Part shown: piece after piece, positions 52,501 to 63,273 of the stretch | Layout of the letters: each line of letters opens with the position of its first letter | Position numbering within the stretch: the stretch's first letter is position 1 | Source: Adineta steineri | Taxonomy: Eukaryota > Rotifera > Eurotatoria > Adinetida > Adinetidae | Assembly: GCA_905250115.1 (NCBI GenBank) | Contig: CAJNOI010000094.1 | Span: forward strand, 223,803 to 287,802 | DNA: 64,000 bases | Reading direction: 5' to 3' | Program-made: the position numbers and the translations under genes | The notes under the pieces: model-generated | Seen by the model: only the letters and a program-made list of their open reading frames with translations | What the model was told of the DNA's origin: nothing | Databases searched by the model: none

Positions 52501-54360
52501 AGCATCATATCCAGCTTATTTCAATGTTCAACGACAAATTGGTGCTGGTATACCATATGTTGGTGGAAAAGATAGTTGTCAAGGTGATAGTGGTGGTCCT
52601 TTGATGTACAATCCTGCTGGTCAATGGTATCTATCAGGTGTAGTTAGTTTTGGCATGCAATGTGGACATGGAAATTTTCCAGGTGTTTATACACGTACAA
52701 GTGCTTATCTTAATTGGATACATAATAAAATAAATTCGATTTAAAAAGAATAAATAAATAAATAAGAAATCATGACAATATATTAATCTATTGTGACTTT
52801 TTCTTGTTTTTTTTTTCAATCTCAAGTAAATATCATAAATAAGTATGACTTATGACTGAATATATAATAACACGTATTTGATAAGTCTTTCTAATCATTA
52901 AATAATAAATGATGTCATCAACTAATATTCTACGTGCGATAATTATTTCTATTTTCTTGCAATCAATCAATGGATTGATAATTGGCGAATGTAAAGAACC
53001 AAATGAATGGAAGACATGGTTAAATGTTCACCGTCCAACTGCCATAGGTGAATTTGAATTAGTTCCACATTATCAAAAAATTTTCGCAGGTCAACCATTT
53101 ATATGTTCAAAACCAACAGGATTAGAAGTAAAAACGGTTAATGATCTTGAACCATCAACAACAGGCGATACATTTCGTTTTACATTTAATGAAGGTTTTC
53201 TTTGTCTCAATCAAATAATTTTTCCAAAAAAGAAAAAATGTACAGATTATAAAATAAAATTTTGTTGTTCAACATAATAAAAACTAATAATTTATTGGTT
53301 ATTCTTATCTTTGATTTAATTTATGACTAATTATATATTTAATAAATTTATAATAAGAGATGGCGATAAAAAATAAATCGAGAAAAAAATATAGAAGTAT
53401 AAGACAACAAAATAATATATACGAGAGATGATAGATAGAAGTAGATGATATTGATGAGATGTTGTTGATGGTAATGTAGACATATCTTCGTCCAATATTA
53501 TGAATGATAGATGAAAGAAATGACCGTCTTTAACCTAACTACAGACAGTAACAACATCATTTTACCGCTGGTAAGAAATGAATTATTTCATTTAAAGTAA
53601 ATTCATCAATATATATTATTTAGAATCATGTTTTAATAGATTACAATAGATCGTTACCTTTATATATCAATAGTAACGGTTCTTTTACATTTCATTATGC
53701 TGTATGGCCTTATATTTGTCTATTTACGATTGTTGCTGTAGTTTGGCTTTCGCTCTATCTTTCAACAATATATGCACGTCGACATCTTGCAAAACATGGA
53801 CGATATCGATTATCTTCAATTTGTCAAACACAAGATAGTACTATGGGTGGTGAATATGAAACTTCACGAGTATTATCAACGATACAAGTCTAATATTGTT
53901 AAAACATTCTATAGTGATCTTATGTTTGAATTATAGCACAAATGAAGGAGAAAAGGACAGTTGACACTCGATGACAGCATATTAATAATTATAATATAAA
54001 CAATTTCATGCGTATACACTAATGTCTTCTTTTTTTTCCATGATGATTTCTACATACTCTTCTTGCTCCTTGTATGATAATATTATAAAGAATATAAGCG
54101 CAAAATAAATATAGATACATAAATAATATATAATGATATTTTTATTGTAGATAAAAAATATGAAATATTTACTTTACCTGAGAAATGTTTTCATAGCAAA
54201 ACGACTTGCATAGTGCACAAATGTATCTCCATCTTCGTTCAATACATGATTAGGATCAATATGACGTCGAATATCCGAACGTGAACGATAGACTTGTAAA
54301 ACTTGCATTTCATCACCTCGTAATATAGATCGTTTTAGTGTTGATTTACTTGAACCCATA
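46554..54360 (-). CDS. ANKIB1: ANKIB1-type RBR E3 ubiquitin ligase
   Basis: Ankyrin-repeat RING-between-RING ligase. Exon 1 (54360-54178) encodes [20 protein letters not shown] ... [16 protein letters not shown], matching the ANKIB1 N-terminus and keeping a myristoylation-type MGSS start. Exon 2 begins at 51184 ([20 protein letters not shown]) and continues the ankyrin region; the phases join in frame. Next are [12 protein letters not shown]-type and [20 protein letters not shown] blocks, RING1 [11 protein letters not shown] ... [40 protein letters not shown], and RING2 [19 protein letters not shown] with the catalytic-type Cys in GCNH. The Ariadne-like helical domain ([32 protein letters not shown]) and a UIM-like [16 protein letters not shown] follow. 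Intron 1 is about 3.0 kb, against about 50 bp elsewhere, and contains three + strand genes. Confidence 0.93.
51505..52744 (+). CDS. Secreted WxxW-domain / trypsin-like serine protease, nested in ANKIB1 intron 1
   Basis: Two exons (51505-51729, 51797-52744), about 390 residues. Signal peptide [17 protein letters not shown]. Residues about 28-125 form a mucin/CILP-type WxxW domain: [61 protein letters not shown] Thr-rich linker leads to [17 protein letters not shown], with cleavage expected after Arg before VVGG. The triad is complete: [16 protein letters not shown] and [11 protein letters not shown]. Asp six residues before the active Ser predicts cleavage after Lys/Arg. Two conserved disulfide pairs look absent: no Cys in [15 protein letters not shown] or QRQIGAGI (168-182 type), and none in SVTVAGWG or PLMYNPAG (136-201 type). 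The start is the first ATG; an in-frame GTG 12 bp upstream was not used. It is transcribed against the host gene. Confidence 0.9.
52909..53277 (+). CDS. Secreted solo WxxW-domain protein, nested in ANKIB1 intron 1
   Basis: Single exon, 122 residues. The signal peptide is [20 protein letters not shown]. The rest is one WxxW domain: [80 protein letters not shown]. The Cys positions match those of the protease's N-terminal domain 165 bp upstream, so the two are clearly related. This copy has no protease domain and lacks the intron that splits the domain in the fusion gene, which suggests duplication with intron loss or a retro-copy. The conserved W-x-x-W is EWKTW. It could act as a binding partner, decoy or regulator of the protease, but no direct evidence of that is in the sequence. 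Confidence 0.85.
   Translation: MMSSTNILRAIIISIFLQSINGLIIGECKEPNEWKTWLNVHRPTAIGEFELVPHYQKIFAGQPFICSKPTGLEVKTVNDLEPSTTGDTFRFTFNEGFLCLNQIIFPKKKKCTDYKIKFCCST
53511..53893 (+). CDS. Small single-pass membrane protein, nested in ANKIB1 intron 1
   Basis: Two exons (53511-53570, 53624-53893) with a 53-bp GT-AG intron, phase 0, giving 109 residues. A stop codon directly precedes the ATG. The N-terminal half ([20 protein letters not shown] ... [20 protein letters not shown]) has N-glycosylation-type sites N-L-T and N-G-S. One hydrophobic helix follows ([20 protein letters not shown]), then basic [14 protein letters not shown] and a polar tail ending VLSTIQV. Charge distribution suggests N-out/C-in without a cleaved signal. 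No family recognised. It is too split to appear as one open frame. The intact splice join and topology support a real gene, but transcript evidence is needed. Confidence 0.55.
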
Positions 54361-54608
54361 CTTTTTATTAACAAAAATCAACTCAATGTAATTATTCAGA
54401 AGAATAAATAATGAACTACTCCAGTGACGTACTATAAGGATTTAGACATCAGGAAGAAAATAAAATATGATAAACAGAACACAAAATAAATACGAGGATT
54501 GGCTAAGTTGTTTTTCTAGTTTCCATAGAAGAGGTCGCCACTAGATATTTAGTGAATCATTCGTCAAATTCTTATCATGATTGTTTATTGTTTCATTTTT
54601 CAGAACAA
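54361..54608. promoter_or_regulatory. Candidate bidirectional promoter region (ANKIB1 / COMMD2)
   Basis: About 250 bp separates the ANKIB1 start (leftward) from the COMMD2 start (rightward). A strong acceptor (TTTCATTTTTCAG) ends six bases before the COMMD2 ATG. Assignment is from arrangement only. Confidence 0.4.
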
Positions 54609-55537
54609 ATGTCAACAACATCACCACTCTTACTGCTCGATGATGAGCGTAAAGCTCAATTGGATTTATTAAACAAGATCGATGAATCTGGTAAGAATTT
54701 TTACATATGTTATATCATATTCATCAATCACAAGAAATCAAATACTATCATATATAAATTGAAATTTTGATCTATTTTAGCTGCTGTTGAAATTTGTAAA
54801 GCTGCTTTGGGTTATCTATCGACAGGATTAAATACAAAATTAATCACTACTGCAGCTAGTAAGTTATTTTATTTTTTGTATAACTAATAAATTTTTATTC
54901 AAATCTCTTTAGATAATCTTCAATTAGACGTTGAAACTGTTCGAACAACAATCGATAGTCTTTTATGGTTATATACAGAATGTGCTAAAACTAAAGTACA
55001 TATATTTAATATCTCACTTATTATATTATTTTACTAACTCATATATTTTCATGACAAGAGATTAATCATTTAAAACTGAAAGTATAATTTCTTCTTATTT
55101 AGATTTTACCTGAGACACTCGATGAATCATTAAAATTACTTGGTTATAAGACACAAATTCGACAAGCTTTTATTGAATGTTATACATCACAAGCTAGTCA
55201 ATTACAAACAATACTTGCTACTGATCTTGCTCTTTCATTACCTCATTATAAAAATTTAAATTGGCGATTTGATGTTCAAGTATGTTTCATTTAAACTAGC
55301 TGAATTATTTCTTATTCAATAATTTAGATTGCTACAAGAAGTATGCGTAGTAGAAAACAATTTGATCCATTTTTTATTCTTAAATTAACATTAATCAATG
55401 GTACTAATGGTAAAGAACAAGTTCATTTATTAGAAATTGATCCATTAACACTTGTACACATTGTTGAACAACTTGAATTGGCTATGAATGAATCAAGAAG
55501 TAATCATGCTCGACGAATTATGCAAACATTCCGATAA
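54609..55537 (+). CDS. COMMD2: COMM-domain protein, COMMD2
   Basis: Subunit of the Commander endosomal recycling complex, by family. Five exons, about 200 residues, the usual COMMD length. The helical N-domain starts MSTTSPLLLLDDERKAQLDL and continues AAVEICKAALGYLSTGLN, DNLQLDVETVRTTIDSLLWL and LDESLKLLGYKTQIRQAF. The COMM domain has LPHYKNLNWRFDVQIATRSM, FILKLTLINGTNGKEQVHLL, EIDPLTLVHIVEQLELAMNE and SNHARRIMQTFR, matching COMMD2 (LPSYHNLEWRLDVQLASRS ... TDPATLLHLVQQLE). The start follows an acceptor-like site by six bases. Confidence 0.92.
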
Positions 55538-56064
55538 TGATTAATTTATACTTTTATTAACCTGTGATAATTATGATAGTGCAATAGACTTTTTTTCTTT
55601 TTTTAATGTAATTTTTTAAGAACTGTAACATCCATTATATACAGATAGAAAATAAACATAGTTGATCATACAAAACAATTCTTTTATCTTGTTCATTAAA
55701 AGAGTATATAAGCAACATTGTTTATTTGATTATATACGTGTAGAAGTTTGCTGTAGGTAAAAAAAACACTTTAAGAACTATTAACACTCAATGTATATAT
55801 TCATGTTCCACTTATTTATGCACTCAGGTTATGATAAATATTCATAAATAAGATTACGATCAAATTTTTTTCGTGATATAAAAAATTCAAAATGAAATTT
55901 AAGATTTTCCTTTGTTATTGAACTTTATTCTAAAAGAGGCGTTCTTTTTTCAAAAGACAAGTATTCATTTTCCGATGTAATTCTATTCTCAGTAAATCTT
56001 AATCGTTTATAAACAATCAATACAAATAATATATATTCGAAATTCTTCTCATATTATCCCTGAT
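55538..56064. other. Intergenic between COMMD2 and the GPCR
   Basis: AT-rich; COMMD2 3' UTR (AATAAA at about 55651) on the left and GPCR upstream region on the right. Confidence 0.45.
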
Positions 56065-57348
56065 ATGAGGAAAAGTCTCATCTTTCTATCTGCAATGCAT
56101 ACACGAAGTCCTTCTCATTTAAATACATATTCTTCAACAAAAAAACATAATTCATTACATTCAAACAAAAATATGAATACCACAACCACCACCACAGCAT
56201 TAGCTAAAACATCGAATTTTAGTATTAAACCCCATTATATATTATTGGATATGTTTTTAATCAGTTCAATATTTCTTGGTTTTATTTTTTGCATTTCATT
56301 TATATGCATATCAGTTGGTTATCGATCTTGTCGATCAGTTTTAACATTACTTTCAGCAAATTCATGTATAGCTGGTCTTATTTTTAATGGTGTACAATTA
56401 ATTAATGCATTATTATTATTTCGCGATGATATACATCTGTCAACATCAAATTATAGTCAATTTTGTGAAGTTCGTAATTATCTTATGCATGTTTCGGGTA
56501 GTCTTCTTTACTATTCATATTGTGTTCAATCAATATCACGGTTATTTTTTGTTGTCTTCTATAGACATAAATTTCTTTTAACTTATCATATACATTTTGT
56601 TCTTATTGCAATTCAATGGACACTTGGTTTAATATTACCAGTATCAATGCTTACATCTGGTCATAGACAATATCAAACAGATACAAGTCAATGTTTTATA
56701 ACAATTAAAAATGTTTCACAAACATTATATGGTAAGAAAAAAAAGGGAAAAGAATTTATTAATATAAACTATTTTTTACTTAAGGTATGATTTCAATGTT
56801 TGTTTTACCAATGACAATTATTTCAATATGTTATACACATATTATTTGTTTCGTACGAGCTGCTGTTCGACGTGCTAGAAAAACAAATGCATTGCCAATA
56901 CGAAAATTTAATCTTGTTCGTGATCAGGGTTAGAATTTCTCTTCTCTTCTAGTTTTATTATATTGAAAAAAAAATTATTTTTCTACTAAGGTGCAATTCA
57001 TATTAAACATCGATTTTCAAGTACAAAAGATATCAAAGTATTTCGACATATAATTATATTAATTACTGTACTTTGTATTGGTATGAAAAAAAAAAATTTT
57101 TTTAAAAAAATCAAATATTCTTTTTCTTTTCTAAATATATAGGTGGTTTTCCTTATTCAATGTTAATGGTATTGAATACACAAAGTATTGCTCCATTTTC
57201 TATCTATCGTCTCTGTATAACAGTCTTCTCATTGAGTGTAACAGTTGACATGGGTGCAATATTTTTTTTCAACAAAAATGTTCGTACAATATTTTTCAAT
57301 TGTTTTCAAGGACAATCAAATCGTATCGGTTCACTTAATCGTGGTTAA
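56065..57348 (+). CDS. Rhodopsin-like seven-helix receptor, DRY-less
   Basis: Four exons (56065 to about 56731, about 56785-56930, about 56991-57080, about 57142-57348). All three introns interrupt a Gly codon in phase 1. Hydrophobic helices include YILLDMFLISSIFLGFIFCI (TM1), SVLTLLSANSCIAGLIFNGV (TM2), LMHVSGSLLYYSYCVQSISR (TM3), FVLIAIQWTLGLILPVSMLT (TM4), GMISMFVLPMTIISICYTHI (TM5), FRHIIILITVLCIGGFPYSM (TM6) and LCITVFSLSVTVDMGAIFFF (TM7). The DRY motif at the end of TM3 reads ISRLFFVVF, and NPxxY in TM7 is not kept. Cys before TM3 and in the second loop (SQCF) could form the usual disulfide. ATGs at 56083 and 56173 are alternative starts. Ligand unknown; the type resembles the expanded rotifer receptor families. 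Confidence 0.82.
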
Positions 57349-57442
57349 AATAGAAAAACAAAATAAACAAATATATATATATATATATATATAACTATAT
57401 ATATACACACACACAAACAAAAAAAAAACAAAAATAAACTGT
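57349..57442. repeat. AT/AC dinucleotide tract between convergent genes
   Basis: Short 94-bp spacer with (TA)n at about 57371-57406 and (CA)n after it, separating the GPCR stop from the hydrolase stop. Confidence 0.7.
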
Positions 57443-58927
57443 TCATGATATCCATTGACACACATGTTCCCAACTTTCTTTGTCATGCATATAACCACCA
57501 TGAGAAAGATTGGGTGCCCAATAATAATCAATGTTATTTTCGATTAAATAATCTTTTACTAAATGTACATTGACAATACAGTCTTGTCCAGATAATAATA
57601 CATATGTAGGTAGACGTTTATTTGACTGTGAAGGTATTTGTTCAATAAATAAATTATTTTGTGTCCACCAAAAATGACGACTGATCACATAAGATATACC
57701 TAATTCACGGCAAACAAAATAGTACATATAGAGATGACCTAATTTGTATGGAATACGGTAAACAAAATTATAGATAACATAAGGTTCAAATAGTGCAAAA
57801 CATATTGGATCAATAAAAATTAAACGTGATATAATTTGTGGGCGTTTTTGAACGATCCATGATAAACAAGCTGTACCATAACTATACAAAAGAAAAGAGA
57901 ATTAGAAAAATTCTATTAAAACAAGAACTAACCTATGTCCAATAAAAATTGCTTTTTTTATTTTATAATAATCAAAAATTAAGTCAATTGATTCAATTGT
58001 TTCAGACATATTCGGAATATCTTTCAATGATGGGTAACGCATACAAATACATCGCATTGATATAAAAATAATACGATGAGATCGAGAAAATTGTTTATGC
58101 ATACGTGAAATAAATGGTTGATACATTAAAAGACCAGCACCAATTCCATGAAAAAAAATTATTGGTTCCTTCTCATCTTCTACATTCATTGTATTATCAT
58201 GATATGTCCAAAATGATAAATGACCTTTTTTAACATATTGATAACCTCGTAAACAAAAAATAATTCTTGCAAGAATATCACTCAATAATGTATCAGTAAC
58301 AGCATAAAAAATAAATGGACGAAAAATAATACGAACAGGATCAAGAACATGTTTCATATAAGAAATTTTATCATTTATTTTATTTGGAGGAATTGTTAAC
58401 TGATGATCAGTTTCAATTTTGTCAATAAGTGAATTGATTTCTTCATATTCAGTTTCATTTAATTCTTGAAATGTTTTTGAATAAAAAGCAAATGCTAACC
58501 AATCAATTATACTTTTACGATCAATATGTTCAAATGGACAATCTATAAACCATTTACTGAATGTATTTCGAAGATTTTTCATATTTGATAATACAGTAGC
58601 AACAATGTGATTACGTTCAGCTGGTGATATATAAGGTGTTGGAAGTTTACGCTGAATTATGGAATATAAATATGCTTGATAAATAAGAAAAATGACTTCA
58701 ATCGATGACCATATAGTTAATAATGCACTTAAATATGGTGATGTTATTGGAATAATAGTAATATCCAAGAAAAGAATTTGTATTAACCAAATAATCGATA
58801 ATGGTATGACTGATGATATAAAGGCAATGAGTAGAAACGAGCCTACAGCAAGAAAACGATTTGAACGATAGATTTCTAATAAACCACTGATTAGAGATCG
58901 TTGAACAAAAGGAATATCTTTTACCAT
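57443..58927 (-). CDS. Membrane-anchored alpha/beta-hydrolase-fold protein
   Basis: Two exons (58927-57934 approximately, then about 57882-57443), about 475 residues. Two or three N-terminal hydrophobic segments (LAVGSFLLIAFISSVIPLSI, LLTIWSSIEVIFLIYQAYLY) anchor it. A helical region of about 150 residues follows. The hydrolase core starts EPIIFFHGIGAGLLMYQPFI, with the HG oxyanion motif. The nucleophile elbow is G-H-S-Y-G, split by the intron after H. The acid is probably Asp in LLSGQDCIV and the base His in LSHGGYM. The triad is complete, so it should be an active esterase or lipase; the substrate is unknown. The architecture (long membrane N-terminus, GHSYG) reminds me of fungal hydrolases as well as animal ones. 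Confidence 0.8.
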
Positions 58928-60413
58928 GATGTAAACTGTTTATTGTATCTGACAAAAAAAAAGAAAGAAAAAGTTGTAATGCTTCACATATATATATATA
59001 TATATCAATATTGGACTTTGATTTACAATGTACTACATGTAGACACGTGTTCTCTTCTGGTTCGTTATTTATATAAATCTATGGTAAGAAGTACATTCTT
59101 TATTAGTCATCGCCAAGGGTGAACAGTATAACAGATGATATGTAAGAAAGAAAAAGAAAAATAATAAGTATTCAAAGAACATTAGATACTACAAAATATT
59201 TTGAAATAGATAGAATATAATGGTTTAATAAAGATTTAAGAAGTACTATATTTATATCACTTTTATAAAATAATACTATCGACTGCTAATAATCCCATAT
59301 TATAATATTCACTGTATGTCTGTGTCTGGTCTAGTAAAGCATGAGTATAAGCGGTTAAGAATAAGAATATAATAGTATAACAATGCAGAGATATGAAGGA
59401 TTATAGTATATCGGGATACTGTTATAATATGCATCTACATATATAAAGTGACTTTTTGATTGTTTATTATCGAGTCAAGGTCAAAACAGAGATATGAAAA
59501 TGTACTTGAAAGAAAAGCAGCCGTGCAGTATTCACGGGCTCTCGCTGGTTGAGTACATATTATTTAAGTCCTTTTCATTATATATTCTCTTTGTCATAAA
59601 ACGTCTATTCTGATGAATAATATAGTTTTCATATTTAATTTTTCTCAGTATAAATCGAAAATAGAATCTATAATTATTTTTCTAATTACATCTTAATAAA
59701 ATATTGTTCAATTATGATATGTAATAAAAGAAAAGAACTAAAGTGAGACAAACTATTCATGATATTCGAGAAAATTTAGAAGTATGATTGATTTCAATAG
59801 TATTAATCTATTCTATTAATATATTTCAAAATACAAAAAAAAAAAAAAACGAGAACAAATTCATTAGTCATTCATTTGCTTTATTCACACATATATGTAT
59901 ATATATATATATATCAGACAAATACATCTGTGACGATCACACAAGAATAATTCGAAACATTATCATCACTCATATGAAAATTTTCACTAATTTTCTATAG
60001 TCAATTAATACAATTTTTCTAAGTTAAAAAAAAAGAAGCGAGACAGACACACACATTCACAGAGTAGAAGTTCTAAACGCTAAGTCAATTATTGTTTTTT
60101 TCTTTGTTTTCACATACACACACACACACAATCAAATATTAGTACCAAAATGTACGAAATATCTGACTTATTATTGCACATATACAAGAGAAAAAAATCA
60201 ACAGAAGAAAAATAATAACAAACAATAACATCGAAATAAGAGAGTAAACAAAAAAAAATGTCAAAAATACAATATTTGACTATATCATTGCTGTTTTTTT
60301 TATTATCTAACATTTGAAAACAAAAAGAGAGAGAATCATTTTCTGTATTCATCTAATATATAAAAAAAAAAGATTTAATAATCTTTCATCTCTCTTTCAT
60401 TTGAAGATTTAAC
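58928..60413. other. Intergenic between the hydrolase and cyclin genes
   Basis: 1.5 kb AT-rich region: hydrolase promoter at the left, cyclin 3' UTR at the right. No gene recognised; the short open frames contain only low-complexity sequence. Confidence 0.5.
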
Positions 60414-62010
60414 TTATTTTGGTAAACGTGTAAGTGCTATTTGAACATACGCACTTTTACAACAACTATGTTGTGCTATTGAAAACATATTACTTTGAGA
60501 GAATTTCTTTTGTACACTTTTTAATTTTGTTGTATCTTGTCCAATAAGTAATTGTCCTAATTGTTCGATACCTTGACGAAGTTGTTCATATGTATAACCA
60601 GTATGATATAACATAAATTTACTTGGCCATAAATGTTCAATTAATAATGGAATTGATGTTGAAGATGTAATACGTTTGTATGTAAGTAAATATCGTGAAA
60701 GAAATGAAGCACATGCTGATATATATGATGGAAGTATATGAGAACATGTATGATCAATAAATGTTAAATCAAGAAGATATTTTCCTAATGTATGTTCAAG
60801 ATCAGTTGCTTGAATTATTTTTGAATAACGACGAAGATAATTTATTGATAATGGACGACCAAGATCATATGATAATGTTGATATAATACGTCGTTCCATT
60901 TCTTTCATATCTTCTTTTGAATATGCATTATCAGATACATAAACAAAATCATTCATACCAGGAATTGTCATTTCTTCATACTTACAAGCTAATAATAATG
61001 CTAAAAAAGAAAAGAAGAAATGATAACTATGCATAAATTGGAATACATTCAATTGATTGGTTATTTAGCAGACGATATTTTGGCCAGTGAAAGATTGATA
61101 TTAGTTGTTTTCTTGCAGTCAAACTCACAATAGCCTATCACCTATTTGTAAAAATTCTGATTCAACTGCTATAGATTTAGGTCAACAGTGTTATGCCTAT
61201 CAAAATATTTCATTTGATTCATACCAGCCGATCCAATAAGTTGTAATTCATGTTTTGATACATCCACTACTTGTAAATAACGATCAATAAAATTAATTGC
61301 CATATGAAATGTATCTGAAAGAAGTTTAAATCGATCATGTACTTGATAGAGCCAATCAATAAGTACAGCACGATTCTGAGGCGAAGCTGTACCTGAAAAA
61401 TAAAAATTTTCATCAGATTAAAAATAATTTATTTTTCTCTACCTTCACGACGATTAAGTAAAAAATTTTGTCGTATAGGTGTATGATGTTCCAATTCTCT
61501 CCAATATTTACAAATATCAACAACAAATTCAGAAACAGTTGTTATATTATAGAGATCACCACTATCGCAATCAAATTCAGCTGGCGTTTCAGTTATATAT
61601 TCGTCTTCATCATCATCATCCAAAATAATTTCTTCTATTTGATTATCCTCATCTGTTATTGTTATCGATGGTGGTGGCGCTGGTGGTAGTATATTAACAA
61701 TTGATTTTGATTCAATTATTGTTGCTATTGAACTATGTTGTTGAATTATTTTCGGTTTCGAAATAATAGGTTTATTCGATAACGTCATGTTGCCAACTTC
61801 GCCAAGAATACCACGCATTGTTCCTTTATTACTATTGATATTCATTGATGATTGTTGTGCTTTAGATATATGTTTGAATATTAGATTTTTGATTGTAGAA
61901 TTTTCATCATTTTCATTGTTTGATGATGAAGGTATATTATTTGAATTCGTAATTTTGGCATGATGCGACCGAAGAAAAGCTGAATGATGGCTCATAATAG
62001 TGGTGTTCAA
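60414..62010 (-). CDS. CCNB: B-type mitotic cyclin (B3-like features)
   Basis: Activator of CDK1. Three main exons (62010 to about 61443, about 61393-61229, about 61001-60414); the last intron is about 230 bp. The N-terminus has a destruction box RGILGEVGN (R-x-x-L-x-x-V-x-N). The cyclin box starts FVVDICKYWRELEHHTPIRQ, then QNRAVLIDWLYQVHDRFKLL, SDTFHMAINFIDRYLQ and LLLACKYEEMTIPGMNDFVY. The second fold is DLGRPLSINYLRRYSKIIQA to WPSKFMLYHTGYTYEQL. The tail KLKSVQKKFSQSNMFSIAQH resembles cyclin B3, whereas SYDLGRPL resembles B1/B2. It ends IALTRLPK. An acidic stretch (ILDDDDEDEY) precedes the box. The exact B subtype is unresolved. Confidence 0.88.
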
Positions 62011-62621
62011 CTGTAGATGATTTTATTGATGAAATGAGTCTAGAAAATTGAGAAAAATGTACTTAATAAAAATAAACACACCCACACACACGAATTCTTA
62101 ACGGACGATTGTGAATAGACTGATCGCGAGAAAAACGATGTAGGGAAAGACACACATATTTGAGAAGAAAGGATTGATAAAGAAGTGGAATTATTGGTTA
62201 AGAAAAATACAGACAGTAGCGACAATTACTTTTCTTTCTATAGACATCATGGACTATTGTTTAAGGACATAAATTCTTCAAATACGAAAAGGAAAATTAT
62301 AATTATAAATCAAAACTAGATATTGTCAATTATTATTAATAAAAAAAAATATGATGATAACAATCATTCCAATTTAGTTTAAGAAAATCGAGTCATTTTT
62401 TCTATCATACTCCAAAGTGTTATCTAGTATTCATCTTGTGCAATTATGATATTTTCTATTTTTTTTTCTTGTATGAATATTCATTTGATGAAAATATGTT
62501 GGCGTATACGAATTTTATTACTTCATGATTTATCTTTATATATTTACTGATAACGTCGGTATGATTTTATCTTTCAAACACATGAAAGACTTTCTTTTTT
62601 CTGTCACATGTAAAAGAACAT
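62011..62621. promoter_or_regulatory. Divergent promoter region (cyclin B / MGC protein)
   Basis: 610 bp between two divergent starts. Role inferred from arrangement; no specific sites are claimed. Confidence 0.35.
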
Positions 62622-62909
62622 ATGGGTTGTACAAATTCAACAAAAAACAAAGAAACGGAAGTTGCCGGACATAAACTTAATGGAAGTGGATTTAAAAATT
62701 TATGTCATGCATCATCTGAATTTGAAGTATCGGATTCAGAAAACGAAGATGAAATTCTTTCAACAAAGACAATCAATAATAATAATAAACCAAGTTTGAC
62801 AAAGAAAGTTGATGAACTTTCTAGTGGATTGCCTACAACTACCAATAATTCAGCAACAGCAATGAGTAGTGCTTTACTAGACAATCGTCTTCAACAAACA
62901 TGTGTTTAA
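62622..62909 (+). CDS. Small acylated protein (MGC N-terminus), unknown function
   Basis: Single open frame of 95 residues. It starts MGCTNSTKNKE, a canonical dual-acylation signal: Gly2 for myristoylation and Cys3 for palmitoylation, with Ser/Thr at positions 5-7. The rest is polar and probably disordered, with an acidic patch EFEVSDSENEDEILS and a Ser/Thr-rich tail ending LQQTCV. The arrangement resembles small membrane-attached adaptors but no family is recognised. Downstream AATAAATATA sequence at about 62955 could serve polyadenylation. Confidence 0.6.
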   Translation: MGCTNSTKNKETEVAGHKLNGSGFKNLCHASSEFEVSDSENEDEILSTKTINNNNKPSLTKKVDELSSGLPTTTNNSATAMSSALLDNRLQQTCV

Positions 62910-63273
62910 TATTCTGTTTTTATTTAGTCAAATATAGTTTATTTGATTTTAAGAAATAAATATATATTATTATTATTCATTGTCAATTTAATTCTGATGC
63001 AACTGTTACCCAAGTTAATATTTTAGTGACAATTATTATAGATAAAGATTTTCTCAGTATCTAATAAGAAACATGTTGAAGAGACATCTTTCAATATATT
63101 ATTAGGTACTTTATCTTGTCAATGATGTACAAAAAAGAAGTTTCTTCGTCTTAGAATTTTCTATAATGACGTCAGTATCTTTTGGTTGACTTCTGTCATC
63201 ATGTACCTATCATTTCTATAAATATATAGCAAAGAGAACGTTAGGAATAAAGTATCAAACTTTCGTTACTAAT
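62910..63273. other. Intergenic
   Basis: 364 bp with no feature seen apart from likely 3' UTR and promoter sequence. Confidence 0.4.
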
